Origin: Sorangium cellulosum
GTDB taxonomy: Bacteria > Myxococcota_A > Polyangia > Polyangiales > Polyangiaceae
Assembly (NCBI RefSeq): GCF_002950945.1
Contig: NZ_CP012673.1
Coordinates: 4,401,001 to 4,465,000 of the forward strand
Direction of reading: 5' to 3'
Length of the DNA: 64,000 nt
In this document: in pieces, positions 16,194 to 25,875 of the stretch
How positions within the stretch are numbered: position 1 is the first letter of the stretch
Layout: each line of letters begins with the position of its first letter
Position numbers and translations under genes: made by a program
The notes under the pieces: generated by a model
The model's input: only the letters and a program-made list of their open reading frames with translations
Database searches by the model: none
Told to the model about the DNA's origin: nothing

Positions 16194-17741
16194 ATGACCA
16201 CCGTCCCCGTGGAGCAGGAAAAGGTGGAGGCGTGCCGCGCGTTCGCCGCCGACATCGCCGACGACGTGCAGCGCTTCATCGACCGCCACACCACGGTCGG
16301 CGTCGAGCGCACCGTGGCCCGCGCCTACGGCGTGGTCGGCGCCGACGCCGAGGGAACGCCGCTCGCGAACGCGCTCGTCGACCGCATCCACCGCGCGGGG
16401 CAGGCCGGGCGCGGCGTCGCGTACCACCTCGGCCGGGCGCTCTGCGAGGGCGCCGCCTCCGTGCAGGAAGCCGCGGAGATGCTGGCGTTCAGCGAGTCCG
16501 CCGACTTCGGCCCTGGCCCGTCCGCGGGCGAGGCGCGCGGCGCGCTCGAGGCGGCCACGCGCGAGGCCATCGCCCGGATCGACCGCGCCCGCGACGAGCG
16601 GGAGGCCATGAAGGCCGCGCACCGGGTCGGCGCCGCGCCGCTCAAGTACGTCATCGTCGCGACCGGCAACATCTACGACGACGCGGTCCAGGCCAAGGCG
16701 GCCGGGTTCGCCGGCGCCGACATCGTCGCCGTGATCCGCGCGACGGCCCAGTCGCTCCTCGACTACGTCCCGGAGGGGCCGACGACCGAGGGGTACGGCG
16801 GCACGTACGCGACGCAGGAGAACTTCCGGATCATCCGCCGGGCCGCCGACGAGGCGACCCGCGACACCGGCACCTACCTCGCGCAGACGAACTACTCGTC
16901 CGGCCTCTGCATGAGCGAGATCGCCTGGATGGCGGCCGTCGAGCGGCTCGACATGCTGCTCAACGACGCGATGTACGGGATCCTGTTCCGCGACATCAAC
17001 ATGCAGCGGACGTTCATCGATCAGTACTTCTCCCGCAGGATCATCGCGAGGAGCGGGATCGTCATCAACACGGGAGAGGACAACTACCTCACGACCGCCG
17101 ACGCGGTCGAGAAGGCGCACACGGTCCTCGCGTCGCAGTTCATCAACGAGGCGTTCGCCCGGCGCGCGGGCCTCCGCGAGGAGCAGATGGGCCTCGGCCA
17201 CGCCTTCGAGATCAACCCCTGGATCGAGGACAGCCTGCTCTTCGAGCTCGCCCAGGCCCAGCTCGTCCGGCAGATCTTCGACAGGCACCCCATCAAGTGG
17301 ATGCCGCCCACCAAGTTCAAGACCGGCGACATCTTCCACAGCCACGTCCACGACGCGATGTTCAACCTGGTCGGGATCACGACGGGCCAGTCGATCGAGC
17401 TGCTCGGGATGTTCAGCGAGGCGGTCCACACGCCGCTGCTCATGGATCGGTACCTCTCGCTGAAGAGCGCCCGTTACATCTTCACGGCGGCGCGGCACCT
17501 CGGCGACGAGATCCAGTGGAAGCCGGGCGGCATCGTCGAGTCGCGCGCCCGCGAGGTCCTCGACAAGGCGCACGCGCTGCTCCGCGAGGTCGAGCGGGAC
17601 ACGCTCTGGGACGCGATCGGCCGCGGCGCGTTCGGCGACGTCAAGCGGACGCGGACGGGCGGGAAGGGGTACTCGGGGGTCGTGGCGCGGGACCCGGAGT
17701 ACCTGAATCCGATCCTCGAGGTGCTGGAGCGGTCCTCGTAG
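16194..17741 (+). CDS. kamD: Lysine 5,6-aminomutase alpha subunit
   Basis: A 515-residue subunit that forms, with KamE, the adenosylcobalamin- and PLP-dependent aminomutase moving the terminal amino group of D-lysine or L-beta-lysine to C5. The TIM-barrel segments are well kept: GPTTEGYGGTYATQENFRII, QTNYSSGLCMSEIAWM, NDAMYGILFRDINMQRTFID, INTGEDNYLTTADA and HPIKWMPPTKFKTGDIF. Length matches the clostridial alpha subunit (about 516). GGAGAAATCC precedes the ATG. The beta subunit follows after 230 bp in the same direction. No lysine 2,3-aminomutase or later pathway gene is in the window. Confidence 0.94.
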   Translation: MTTVPVEQEKVEACRAFAADIADDVQRFIDRHTTVGVERTVARAYGVVGADAEGTPLANALVDRIHRAGQAGRGVAYHLGRALCEGAASVQEAAEMLAFSESADFGPGPSAGEARGALEAATREAIARIDRARDEREAMKAAHRVGAAPLKYVIVATGNIYDDAVQAKAAGFAGADIVAVIRATAQSLLDYVPEGPTTEGYGGTYATQENFRIIRRAADEATRDTGTYLAQTNYSSGLCMSEIAWMAAVERLDMLLNDAMYGILFRDINMQRTFIDQYFSRRIIARSGIVINTGEDNYLTTADAVEKAHTVLASQFINEAFARRAGLREEQMGLGHAFEINPWIEDSLLFELAQAQLVRQIFDRHPIKWMPPTKFKTGDIFHSHVHDAMFNLVGITTGQSIELLGMFSEAVHTPLLMDRYLSLKSARYIFTAARHLGDEIQWKPGGIVESRAREVLDKAHALLREVERDTLWDAIGRGAFGDVKRTRTGGKGYSGVVARDPEYLNPILEVLERSS

Positions 17742-17971
17742 GAATCCCCCGGCGCGCCGAGGACGGGAATCCCGGGACATCCCTCCAGAAAGCCCGGCTG
17801 TCAGCGCGCCAGAGGACATTCTTCCTGACTTGACGCCTTCCGCGCGCAAGCAACGCGCACATAACGCGCGCGCCGTCCTTCGATGGCCCTAGCCGCGCGA
17901 GCCCGCCTGGCGCTAATGTCCTAATGTCAACGAGGGATCGGCTCCTTCCGCCCCATGAAACAGAGGTGAGC

Positions 17972-18706
17972 ATGACACCGCGAAATCTCCTGCGCGCGTA
18001 CGGCGATCGCGAGGGCGACGGGATGGTCCAGATGTCGTTCACGCTCCGCGTCCTGCCGGGCGACCGCGCCCGCGAGGCGGCGAAGCGCTTCGCCGAGGCG
18101 CACGGCCTGCGCGAGCCGCTCGTCACGGCCATGGAGCAGGCGAGCCGGGAGCACACCTACTTCGTCGTCTACGGGCACTCCCAGCACGGGGTCGACATCT
18201 CGGACATCGAGGTTCAGGAGCTCGCCGCGCAGCCGCTCACCCGGGACGAGATCGAGGCGCAGGCGAAGAAGCTCGGCCGCAAGGTCGTGGTCGTGGGCGC
18301 GTGCACGGGCAGCGACGCGCACACCGTCGGCATCGACGCCATCCTGAACTACAAGGGCTTCGCCGGCGAGAAGGGGCTCGAGAGCTTCAAGTGCTTTGAC
18401 GCCCACAACCTCGGCGCGCAGGTCGAGAACGCCGAGCTCTGCGAGAAGGCGAAGGCGCTCGGCGCCGACGCCATCCTGGTCTCGCAGGTGATCACGCAGC
18501 GCAACTGCCACAAGGAGAACGCGGCGGCGCTCATCGAGATGGCGACGCGCCAGGGCTTCCGGGACAAGGTGATCATGCTGCTCGGCGGCCCGCGGATCGA
18601 TCACCAGCTCGCCGTCGAGCTCGGCTTCGACGCCGGGTTCGGCCCGGGCACGAAGCCGATCACCGTGGCGTCGTTCCTGATCGAGCGCCTCGTGGGCCGG
18701 GCGTAG
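17972..18706 (+). CDS. kamE: Lysine 5,6-aminomutase beta subunit (B12-binding)
   Basis: A 244-residue subunit carrying the base-off cobalamin site: SDAHTVGID with Asp115, His117 and Gly120, the DxHxxG motif. Lys128 in NYKGFAGEKG lies 11 residues after the cobalt-ligand His, the same spacing as the PLP-binding lysine of the clostridial enzyme. The Rossmann-like C-terminal half ends KVIMLLGGPRIDHQLAVELG, where the second GG motif holds the cobalamin tail. AGAGGTGAG before the ATG fixes the start; an upstream in-frame ATG lacks a site. Its stop is only three bases from the stop of the convergent DUF4388/J-domain gene. Confidence 0.94.
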   Translation: MTPRNLLRAYGDREGDGMVQMSFTLRVLPGDRAREAAKRFAEAHGLREPLVTAMEQASREHTYFVVYGHSQHGVDISDIEVQELAAQPLTRDEIEAQAKKLGRKVVVVGACTGSDAHTVGIDAILNYKGFAGEKGLESFKCFDAHNLGAQVENAELCEKAKALGADAILVSQVITQRNCHKENAAALIEMATRQGFRDKVIMLLGGPRIDHQLAVELGFDAGFGPGTKPITVASFLIERLVGRA

Positions 18707-18709
18707 CGC

Positions 18710-19573
18710 TCAGGCCACGAGCAGGTGGTAGGCGGCCGAGAGCTCCGCGAAGCGCGCCGTGGCGGCGCCGAGCTGCGCGCCCTTGCCGGCCAGCGCGGCG
18801 CCGCGGTCGGGGTGCAGGTTCGCGGCCAGGCGGCGGAAGGTGCGGCGGATCTCGGCTTCGGTCGCGCCCTCGCGGAGGCCGAGCAGATCGAGCGCGCGGC
18901 GTCGCCGCTCGTCGACGCGGCCGCCGCTCGACGCGGCGCCGGACGCGCTCGACGCGGCGCCGGACGCGCCGGACGAGGCGCCGCGCGCGCCGCCTGCGCC
19001 GCGCGTGTCGCCCACGGACCACGCGCCGCCCACACCCGCCGCGCGCCGGAAGCGATCCCGCGCGCGCGGGCGGCCGTAGAGGAAGTCGCTCGGCGAGAGC
19101 GGGCCGACCTGCTGCAGGGACCACGCGAGCGGCCTCGCGGTGTGGAAGCAGATGGTCGCCTCCTCGATGGCGAAGAGCGCCTCGAGCCGGGCGCGGAGCT
19201 GGGACCGGAGCGCGCGCTCGACCGAGCTCGCCGGGATGAGCCCCGCGGCCACGAGCACCTCGCCCGTCCGGCGCCCCCGGTGCGCCGCGACGAGCGCCGC
19301 GAGCCGCTGGATCGACGGCGCGGGCGCGGAGCCGTCGCGGGCGAGGATCTCGCCGAGGCGAGGCACCTGGAGCGGCGTCTCGATGGCCGTGACCAGGCCG
19401 GAGAAGAGCTGGATCCGGTGCTGCCGGCCGGGCACCGTCGAGCCGCTCGGCGTCCGGAGCTCGCAGAGCTCCAGGAGCCCGGTCGTCTTCTGACGGTGCA
19501 GCGCGCCGAGCAGGTCTCCCAGGGTCGACGTGGAGAGGCGGCTGGGCAGTTGCATCGAACGCGGCGTTACCAT
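18710..19573 (-). CDS. DUF4388 (PatA-like) and J-domain fusion protein
   Basis: A 287-residue protein in two parts. Residues about 5-170 resemble the DUF4388/PatA N-terminal module frequent in delta-proteobacteria (LGDLLGALHRQKTTGLLELC, LFSGLVTAIETP, LGEILARDG, GEVLVAAGLI). After a Gly/Ser/Ala spacer, the last 65 residues are a J-domain with intact HPD (RRLAANLHPDRG) and helix III/IV (FAELSAAYHLL). J-domains recruit DnaK; the N-terminal module would give the specificity. No signal peptide. The start is one of two nearby ATGs, neither with a clear ribosome-binding site. Divergent from the short-chain dehydrogenase. Confidence 0.75.
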   Translation of the reverse strand: MVTPRSMQLPSRLSTSTLGDLLGALHRQKTTGLLELCELRTPSGSTVPGRQHRIQLFSGLVTAIETPLQVPRLGEILARDGSAPAPSIQRLAALVAAHRGRRTGEVLVAAGLIPASSVERALRSQLRARLEALFAIEEATICFHTARPLAWSLQQVGPLSPSDFLYGRPRARDRFRRAAGVGGAWSVGDTRGAGGARGASSGASGAASSASGAASSGGRVDERRRRALDLLGLREGATEAEIRRTFRRLAANLHPDRGAALAGKGAQLGAATARFAELSAAYHLLVA

Positions 19574-19820
19574 CGCCGCGCGCGACCGGGCAAAGAAGCG
19601 GCGCCGCGTGCGGGCGGCGTGGCCGCGGGCGGGCGGCGTGGCCGCGGGCGGTGCGGAGCGGCCCGCCCGCGTGCGCCTTTCCGGGGGGTGGGCGCAGCCG
19701 GGCGCAGCGCGCCGCTTCTGGCAGAATGTGCGCCCTGGCGGAGGAGCGCTGTGCGAAGCTCCGCGCGAAGACGACGGCCCGGCGCGCCGTCGGCGCGCGC
19801 AGCAGGAGGAGGAAGCAAGG

Positions 19821-20666
19821 ATGGGTTTGCTCGATGGAAAGGTCGCCATCATCACGGGAGCCGGGGGCGGGATCGGCCGCGAGGAGGCGTTGCTCTTCGC
19901 GCGGGAAGGCGCGAAGGTCCTCGTCAACGACCTCGGCGGCGCGCGCGACGGGTCGGGGTCGGGCGACGCGATGGCGGCGCAGGTCGCCGAGGAGATCCGC
20001 GCTGCAGGCGGGCAAGCGGCGCCGAGCTTCGACTCCGTGTCCACCCCCGACGGGGCCGCGCGGATCGTCAAGGCCGCGGTCGAGGCGTTCGGCAGGGTCG
20101 ACATCCTGGTGAACAACGCGGGAATCCTCCGCGACAAGACTCTGCTCAAGATGGATGAGGCGATGTGGGATGCCGTCATCGCCGTCCACCTGAAGGGGAC
20201 GTTCCTCTGCACGCAGGCCGCGGCGAAGCAGATGATCGCGCAGGGCGGGGGAGGGCGGATCGTCAACACCACGAGCGTGTCGGGGATGCTCGGCAACTTC
20301 GGACAGGCCAACTACGCCGCGGCCAAGGCCGGCATCTACGGGCTCACGCGCACCGCCGCGATCGAGCTGCAGAAGCAGCGGATCACGGTCAACGCGGTCG
20401 CGCCCATCGCCAAGACCCGGATGACCGAGGATCTGCCCATGTTCCAGTCGGCGGGCGACACGCTCACGCCGGCGCACGTGGCCCCGGCGGCGCTGTTCCT
20501 CGCGTCGGACCTGTGCGCCGACAGGACCGGCAACGTCCTCGCCGTCGCCGGCGCGCAGATGTACGTCTACAAGGTCATGCAGAGCCCCGGGAAGTTCAAG
20601 GACGAGGGCGGCATCTGGACGGCGGAGGAGATCGCCGAGCACTGGGACGCCATCAACAAGCTGTGA
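19821..20666 (+). CDS. Short-chain dehydrogenase, MFE-2-type 3-hydroxyacyl-CoA dehydrogenase
   Basis: A 281-residue classical SDR. The cofactor site is TGAGGGIG with the NDLGG segment (36-40) typical of the peroxisomal multifunctional enzyme type 2 group, NNAG at 98-101, and the catalytic Ser152, Tyr165 and Lys169 (YAAAK). The C-terminal KFKDEGGIWTAEEIAEHW is also seen in that group, so oxidation of (3R)-hydroxyacyl-CoA in beta-oxidation is likely, with NAD as cofactor. The GGAGGAGGAAG run before the ATG is a strong ribosome-binding site. No hydratase or thiolase is adjacent. Confidence 0.88.
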   Translation: MGLLDGKVAIITGAGGGIGREEALLFAREGAKVLVNDLGGARDGSGSGDAMAAQVAEEIRAAGGQAAPSFDSVSTPDGAARIVKAAVEAFGRVDILVNNAGILRDKTLLKMDEAMWDAVIAVHLKGTFLCTQAAAKQMIAQGGGGRIVNTTSVSGMLGNFGQANYAAAKAGIYGLTRTAAIELQKQRITVNAVAPIAKTRMTEDLPMFQSAGDTLTPAHVAPAALFLASDLCADRTGNVLAVAGAQMYVYKVMQSPGKFKDEGGIWTAEEIAEHWDAINKL

Positions 20667-20936
20667 CCGCGGCCGGCGCGCTCCGCTGCGCTCCTCGCGG
20701 ACCGCGAGGCGCGGCGGACGCGGCGGCGGCGGGGCCGAGCGCACCGACCGTTGCTGTGCTGATCCCTGGATGCTAGGGTCGAACCGCTTCCTGGGTGCGG
20801 CTTTCGCATCGCTGCACGGTTCGAGCAGGTCGTTCACGCGGAGTCTGGAGGTGCCACCGGTGACCGTCGTTCGCTGCTGTTACGGCTGTGCCAGCTGGAG
20901 CGGTGCGGCCTCTGCAGCGCGGAGGCGTTGATCGCC

Positions 20937-22712
20937 ATGTCGCGCGATGCCCACATCCCGCTCGCCCTGTGGATCTGCGCGGCGATCGTGGCGCACATGG
21001 CGGGCGGCGGCGGCGCGGTCGAGGTGGCGCAGGTCATCGAGGATCGGGCCCAGCTCCGCTGGATGGTCCACGCGGTGCGGGAGGGCCTCCGGCCGAGCGA
21101 CACGACGTTCGAGGTGCTGACGGACGGGATCGCGCCCACGCCGCCGCCCACCCCGCTCGCGCCCCCGGAGCGCGCGGCGGACGATCCGGCGGACACCGAG
21201 CCGGACACCGAGACGCCGCCCGATCCGGAGCAGAAGCCCGATCCGGCCAAGGTGGCGAAGGCGACCCCGCCGAAGCCGCCGCCGACACAGGAGCCGCCTC
21301 CGCAGGCGAAGGCGCCTCCGCCCCCGCCGCCGAAGCCCGAGCCCCCGAAGCCGGAGGTCGCGCAGGTCGTGCCGGTCCAGCCGAAGCCGCCGCCGCCTCC
21401 TCCGCCCCCGCCGAGCCGGCGGCTCGCCGTCCGGCAGCACGTCGAGAAGGACCAGGAGGACAACCCCGAGGCGAACCGGATCGCGGACGACGCGAACAAG
21501 GTCGCCGAGGAGACGATGGCGCAGATCCGATCGAAGGATCAGGACGATCCCGCGCCGACGCCGGGGACGCCGTCGGGCCCGATGGGGCCGAAGGACATGG
21601 TCGGCGACAGCGATCACGATCGCAGCGGCCACAGCGAACAGCGGGCCGGCGACGAGAAGCGCGCGCCCGGCGAGCGCAATCCGGAGAGCAGGAGCGCCGA
21701 GCACCACAACCCGGCGACGTCGAAGGGCGCGCGCACGCCCGCGGCGGGGCCGCCCCCGAGCGTGCCGGGCGCGAAGGGGGGCGGCCGCGTCGCGCAGGCG
21801 CCCCCCGCGTTGCCGGCGCCGGCGCGGGGCGCCGAGGGCGGCGCGGGCCCCGCGTCACCCGAGGTCGTGGACAGCGCGCGCGAGGGCTACACCCTGAACC
21901 CGGCCAACCCGGGCGGCGACGGCAAGGGCCGCATCGCGGGCAAGAAGGCGACGCCGCAGCCCTACCAGAGCCCGGTCCGCGTCGGCTCGCTCGGCCTCGG
22001 CGCGCCGGGCCTCCCCGGCGGCCGCAACCTCAACCTGAACATGGCCCGCGTGCAGGAAGCCGTGGGCAACGAGAAGCTCCTCGCGGAGCGCGCGGCCGAC
22101 GGCGCTTCCCGCAGGAGCGCGCACCGGGGCTCGTGGGAGATCACGGACAAGTGGAAGAAGTGGCGCGCGGCGATCGAGAACTACGACCCCTCGGTGAAGC
22201 CGGGCAACCAGACCTCCCTCAACGCCGCCCGGGCGCCCTTCGCGACGTACATCAACATGATCCACAACCGGATCCACCCGATCTTCGCGGAGGAGTTCCT
22301 GATGGCCCTGGACGGGCTGCCCAAGGGTCACGCGTTCAACCAGAACCTGGTGACCCACGTGGAGATGGTGCTGAACAAGGACAGCGGCACCATCGTGCGC
22401 CTCGGGGTCACGAGGCCGAGCGGGATGACGGCGTTCGACATCGTCGCGCTGAACTCGGTGAGCCGCGCGTCGCCCTTCGGCAAGGCGCCGGACGTGATCG
22501 CCTCGCCCGACGGCAACGTGTACCTGCACTGGGAGTTCCACCGGGATCCCGTCGACGCGTGCGGCACGCGCAACGTCTACCCTTACCTGCTGAAGGACCC
22601 GCCCGCCGTCGCCCCGACCGATCCGGCGCCGGTGCGCAAGGCGCCGCGTCCCGTCCCGGGCGACGAGAAGACGCTGGCGCCCCGGGGGCCGCTGCTTCCG
22701 CTGCGCCCTTAG
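20937..22712 (+). CDS. TonB-like envelope protein with long Pro-rich spacer
   Basis: A 591-residue protein with an N-terminal membrane anchor (PLALWICAAIVAHMAGG, about residues 8-25), a Pro/Glu/Lys-rich stretch through about residue 170 with polyproline runs, a low-complexity acidic and basic middle, and a folded C-terminal part (about 390-570; KWKKWRAAIENYDP, PIFAEEFLMALDGLP, EMVLNKDSGTIVRLGV) resembling the TonB C-terminal domain. It should span the periplasm and transmit energy to an outer-membrane partner, but no ExbB/ExbD or receptor is nearby. GGAGGC is 10 bases before the ATG. The TonB call rests on architecture. Confidence 0.7.
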   Translation: MSRDAHIPLALWICAAIVAHMAGGGGAVEVAQVIEDRAQLRWMVHAVREGLRPSDTTFEVLTDGIAPTPPPTPLAPPERAADDPADTEPDTETPPDPEQKPDPAKVAKATPPKPPPTQEPPPQAKAPPPPPPKPEPPKPEVAQVVPVQPKPPPPPPPPPSRRLAVRQHVEKDQEDNPEANRIADDANKVAEETMAQIRSKDQDDPAPTPGTPSGPMGPKDMVGDSDHDRSGHSEQRAGDEKRAPGERNPESRSAEHHNPATSKGARTPAAGPPPSVPGAKGGGRVAQAPPALPAPARGAEGGAGPASPEVVDSAREGYTLNPANPGGDGKGRIAGKKATPQPYQSPVRVGSLGLGAPGLPGGRNLNLNMARVQEAVGNEKLLAERAADGASRRSAHRGSWEITDKWKKWRAAIENYDPSVKPGNQTSLNAARAPFATYINMIHNRIHPIFAEEFLMALDGLPKGHAFNQNLVTHVEMVLNKDSGTIVRLGVTRPSGMTAFDIVALNSVSRASPFGKAPDVIASPDGNVYLHWEFHRDPVDACGTRNVYPYLLKDPPAVAPTDPAPVRKAPRPVPGDEKTLAPRGPLLPLRP

Positions 22713-22786
22713 CCCCGGCCGCGCTTCGTGCGCCAGCGCCAGGTCCCGGCTCTGCATCGGGACCGCGGCGATGTATCCTCCGCGCC

Positions 22787-23290
22787 ATGCCGAAGGAATC
22801 CGACGCGGCCGTGCAAGTGACCAATGCCCGCATCGAGGCGGCGCTCGCGGACTCCCCGGCGTTTGCCCGGATCGAGCCGCAGTTCTATGTCGTGCGGCAG
22901 GGCACCGCGTACGTCTACCTCCATGTCCTGGCCTGGGAACCGGGCCGCGCGCTCGTGCGGCTCGTCGCGCAGCTCGCGCGCGGCGTCGAGATGACCCCGG
23001 ACCTCGCGATGAAGCTGCTCCGCCTCAACGCGCGGATCCGCTTCGGCGCGTTCGGCTACGTGGCGCAGGGCTCGTGTGTGGTCATCGTCCACTCGCTGCT
23101 CGGCGGCGACACGCTCGACGCCGAGGAGATCCTCGTCGCCCTCCGGGATCTGTCGGTGCTCGCGGACGAGTACGACGACCGCATCGTCGAGGAGGCGGGC
23201 GGCCAGCGGATGCAGGACCTGATCGACGCCTCGGCGACCGCCGCGGTCTTCACCGATCTCGACGCCCCCCGCCCCTGGGACAAGGGCTGA
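22787..23290 (+). CDS. YbjN / type III chaperone-like domain protein
   Basis: A 167-residue cytoplasmic protein. YVVRQGTAYVYLHVLAWEPGRALVRLVAQLA, then LAMKLLRLNARIRFGAFGYVA and CVVIVHSLLGGDTLDAEEILVALRDL follow the alpha-beta pattern of the YbjN/CesT-like fold, which binds partner proteins. No catalytic motif is visible. It starts 74 bp after the TonB-like gene, and the next gene follows by 17 bp, so the three may be co-transcribed. No clear ribosome-binding site. The fold is inferred from pattern. Confidence 0.65.
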   Translation: MPKESDAAVQVTNARIEAALADSPAFARIEPQFYVVRQGTAYVYLHVLAWEPGRALVRLVAQLARGVEMTPDLAMKLLRLNARIRFGAFGYVAQGSCVVIVHSLLGGDTLDAEEILVALRDLSVLADEYDDRIVEEAGGQRMQDLIDASATAAVFTDLDAPRPWDKG

Positions 23291-23307
23291 GCGACCGGCC
23301 TTCTTTC

Positions 23308-24576
23308 ATGCTCCTGAACATCGATCTCCCCCCTGCCGCCCCTCCTCCCTCCGCCTCGCCGGATCCGCCCGCCTCGCCGGATCCGCCCGCCGCGCCGCGC
23401 CCCGAGGATGGCGGCGCCCCGCCTGCGGAGCGGCCGTCCTCCGGCTCCGGTCGGCCGCCGCTCGCCGGCCTGCCCGTGCTCAGGCTGATCCGGCCGCTCG
23501 CCGCCCTCGCCCTGCTCGCGATGATCCTCGGCCGCATGGTCGCGCCCGCGACGGTCGGCCTCGCGGTCGGCATCGAGCGCACCGCCCGCGCGGTCGAGAT
23601 CGCCGGCGCGGCCGCCTCCCAGCTCTTCGCGCTCGGCGCCATCGTCGCCGCGATGGCGCTGATCGGCGCGGTCGTGCGGAGCCGCAGCCCGTATGTGCTG
23701 CGGATCGCCGCGATCGTGGGGGGCAGCTTCGTGATCCTCGTCGTGCTGCACGCGACGGTGCAGCGCGTGCCCGATCTCTCCGCGGCGCTCATCGGCGTGA
23801 GCGCCGCGGTCCTCGCGCTCGGCAGCGCCTGGGAGGCGCTCCGCGTCCCGTTCATGCGCCCGGTGGCGGCCGCGCTCGGGCTCGTCGGCGCCTCTGCCCT
23901 CGTCCGGCTCGCGGGCGTCTTCCTGGCCGTGTGGGCGAACGAGCGCGGCTCGAAATCGCTCGCGGCCGCGGCGGGCTCCGTCGCCACGGCCGCGTTCGCG
24001 ATCGACGCGCTCGCGGTCCTCGTCGCCGCGGTGGCGCTCGGCGCGGACCGCGCGGCGCGGCCGCAGGCCCCGCCGGAAGCCGGGCAGCCGCGGCCCGCCC
24101 CGCGCCTCGTCACCCCGCTCTCGCTCGCCTCGTTCGTCCCCGCGCTGCTCGCCACCCGGGCGGCGCTCGCGGGCGCGGCGGAAGACGCCTCGCTGCTCGA
24201 GGCGCTGCTCCGCCGCGCGCTCGATCGCCTGCTCACCCGCCCCGCGCCGGCCGTGGCGCCCTCGGTGCAGCTCTTCGCCGCCGCGCTCGCGGTGGTGGTC
24301 GCCGCGCTCGCGCTCATCGCTCCGCCCCGACTGTCCGCGCTGGGCGGCGCGCTCGCGCTGCTGCTCGTCGCGCGCAGCGCCCCCGAGGTGCCGCTCAGCG
24401 CGCTCTCGCTGCTGATCGCCGCGCTGTGCGTCGCGCTCGCGGCGCGCGATGATCGGGGCTTCTGGGCCGCGGTGCTCGCGACCGAGCGCGAGCGCCCGCA
24501 GGGCGAGCTCCCGGGCGCCGGGAAAGCGGATCTCGCCGGGGCGCCTCAGGTTGACGCGGGCGACGACACTCGTTAA
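23308..24576 (+). CDS. Polytopic membrane protein, unknown function
   Basis: A 422-residue protein with a Pro-rich N-terminus of about 50 residues, then roughly eight to ten hydrophobic segments rich in Ala, Leu and Val (for example LALLAMILGRMVAPATVGLAV and FVILVVLHATV). Three charged loops break the hydrophobic stretches. The C-terminal tail is hydrophilic. I do not recognise a family or motif. It starts 17 bp after the YbjN-like gene. Confidence 0.6.
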   Translation: MLLNIDLPPAAPPPSASPDPPASPDPPAAPRPEDGGAPPAERPSSGSGRPPLAGLPVLRLIRPLAALALLAMILGRMVAPATVGLAVGIERTARAVEIAGAAASQLFALGAIVAAMALIGAVVRSRSPYVLRIAAIVGGSFVILVVLHATVQRVPDLSAALIGVSAAVLALGSAWEALRVPFMRPVAAALGLVGASALVRLAGVFLAVWANERGSKSLAAAAGSVATAAFAIDALAVLVAAVALGADRAARPQAPPEAGQPRPAPRLVTPLSLASFVPALLATRAALAGAAEDASLLEALLRRALDRLLTRPAPAVAPSVQLFAAALAVVVAALALIAPPRLSALGGALALLLVARSAPEVPLSALSLLIAALCVALAARDDRGFWAAVLATERERPQGELPGAGKADLAGAPQVDAGDDTR

Positions 24577-24735
24577 GCACGCCCTCGCTTCGCGGCAGGT
24601 CGGCGCGCAGCCCGCACGCTGCGGCTCGCCGCCGTGACGACGCGGACCCGTCCGGTCCCGACGGTCGCTCCCTCGCCGGCCCGGACGACCGAAGCCGGGG
24701 CGCGCCGTCGCGCCTCCGGGCACGGAAGGACCCTC

Positions 24736-25626
24736 ATGCACCTTCGCGATCTCGTCTCGCTCTCTGCTCTCGCGCTCGCCGCGCTGGCGTTCGGCGCCGG
24801 GTGTCCCGAGCAGACCCCGCGGCCGACCGGCGGGACGGCCCCGACCGGCACGCCCGCGGCGACCGGGGCTGCGCCGGCGGTCTCCGCCGAGAAGCCCGGC
24901 GCGGCGGCTCCGGCCACGGGACAGCCCGCGGCGCCGGCGCCGCCGCCGGTCGAGGGCAAGGGGACGATCAAGGGGGTGGTGAAGCTCGCCGGCAAGCCGA
25001 TCGAGATGAAGGTCCCCGCCGGGCGCAAGGACGCCGAGGTCTGCAAGGACAAGGAGCTCAAGCACAACGCGGTCGTCGTCAACGACGGAAAGCTCAAGGA
25101 CACCTTCGTTCGCATCGAGGTCGGGGGCGTGAAGGGCGCCTTCCCGGCGCCCGACGCGCACGCGGCGATCGACCAGAAGGACTGCATGTACGAGCCGCGC
25201 ATCCAGGGCGTCGTCTCCGGGCAGCAGGTCGACATCAGGAACAGCGACAGGACGATGCACAACGTGCACACCTACAAGGGCGCTGAGACGCTGTTCAACA
25301 AGGCGCAGCCGAGGAACGCCGAGCCGATCACCGGGGCGTGGAAGGACGGTATCGTCAAGCTCACCTGCGACATCCACCCGTGGATGCGCGGCTTTGTCGT
25401 GGTGACGGATCATCCGTTCTTCGCGGTGAGCGGCGACGACGGCGCCTTCACGATCGAGAAGGTCCCTGCCGGCAAGTACAAGGTCGAGGCGTGGCACGCC
25501 CGCTACGGCCTGAAGACGGCCGAGGTCGTGGTCGCGGACGACAAACCCGCCCAGGTGACGTTCACGTACAGCGGCAACGAGCCCGAGCCGGCGGAGAACA
25601 AGGACGAGCTCAAGGGCCTTTGGTGA
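24736..25626 (+). CDS. Cupredoxin-like lipoprotein, probable copper-binding
   Basis: A 296-residue lipoprotein (lipobox AFGAGC, Cys23) with a Pro/Ala/Thr linker and a beta-rich domain. A plastocyanin-like metal site is visible: TMHNVHTY contributes a His, and LTCDIHPWMRGF supplies Cys, His and Met. A final segment (DGAFTIEKVPAGKYKVEAWH) is like the carboxypeptidase regulatory fold. Similar proteins occur next to respiratory oxidase genes. Heme o synthase and an SCO protein follow, so a role in copper delivery or electron transfer to cytochrome oxidase is likely. GGAAGGA precedes the ATG. Confidence 0.75.
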   Translation: MHLRDLVSLSALALAALAFGAGCPEQTPRPTGGTAPTGTPAATGAAPAVSAEKPGAAAPATGQPAAPAPPPVEGKGTIKGVVKLAGKPIEMKVPAGRKDAEVCKDKELKHNAVVVNDGKLKDTFVRIEVGGVKGAFPAPDAHAAIDQKDCMYEPRIQGVVSGQQVDIRNSDRTMHNVHTYKGAETLFNKAQPRNAEPITGAWKDGIVKLTCDIHPWMRGFVVVTDHPFFAVSGDDGAFTIEKVPAGKYKVEAWHARYGLKTAEVVVADDKPAQVTFTYSGNEPEPAENKDELKGLW

Positions 25627-25875
25627 GGCGCGTGGCCGCGCCGACAGGGGCGACGCGGCGGGCCGCGGCGCGCACGAGATCGCTCGACTGGAATCGAGCA
25701 AACCGAGCAGCGCAGGGGGGTGATCCTCCCCGCGTCCCCCGGCCAGCGGAGCGATGATGGAAGCGCCTCGACGGTTGCCCGCAGCCGACCTGTCCCCTAG
25801 AGCCACGCACCTCGCGCAGCAACTGACGAACTCGACTCCCCGAACCGCGTTGCGCGCGCTAGTCTCCCGGCCCAG

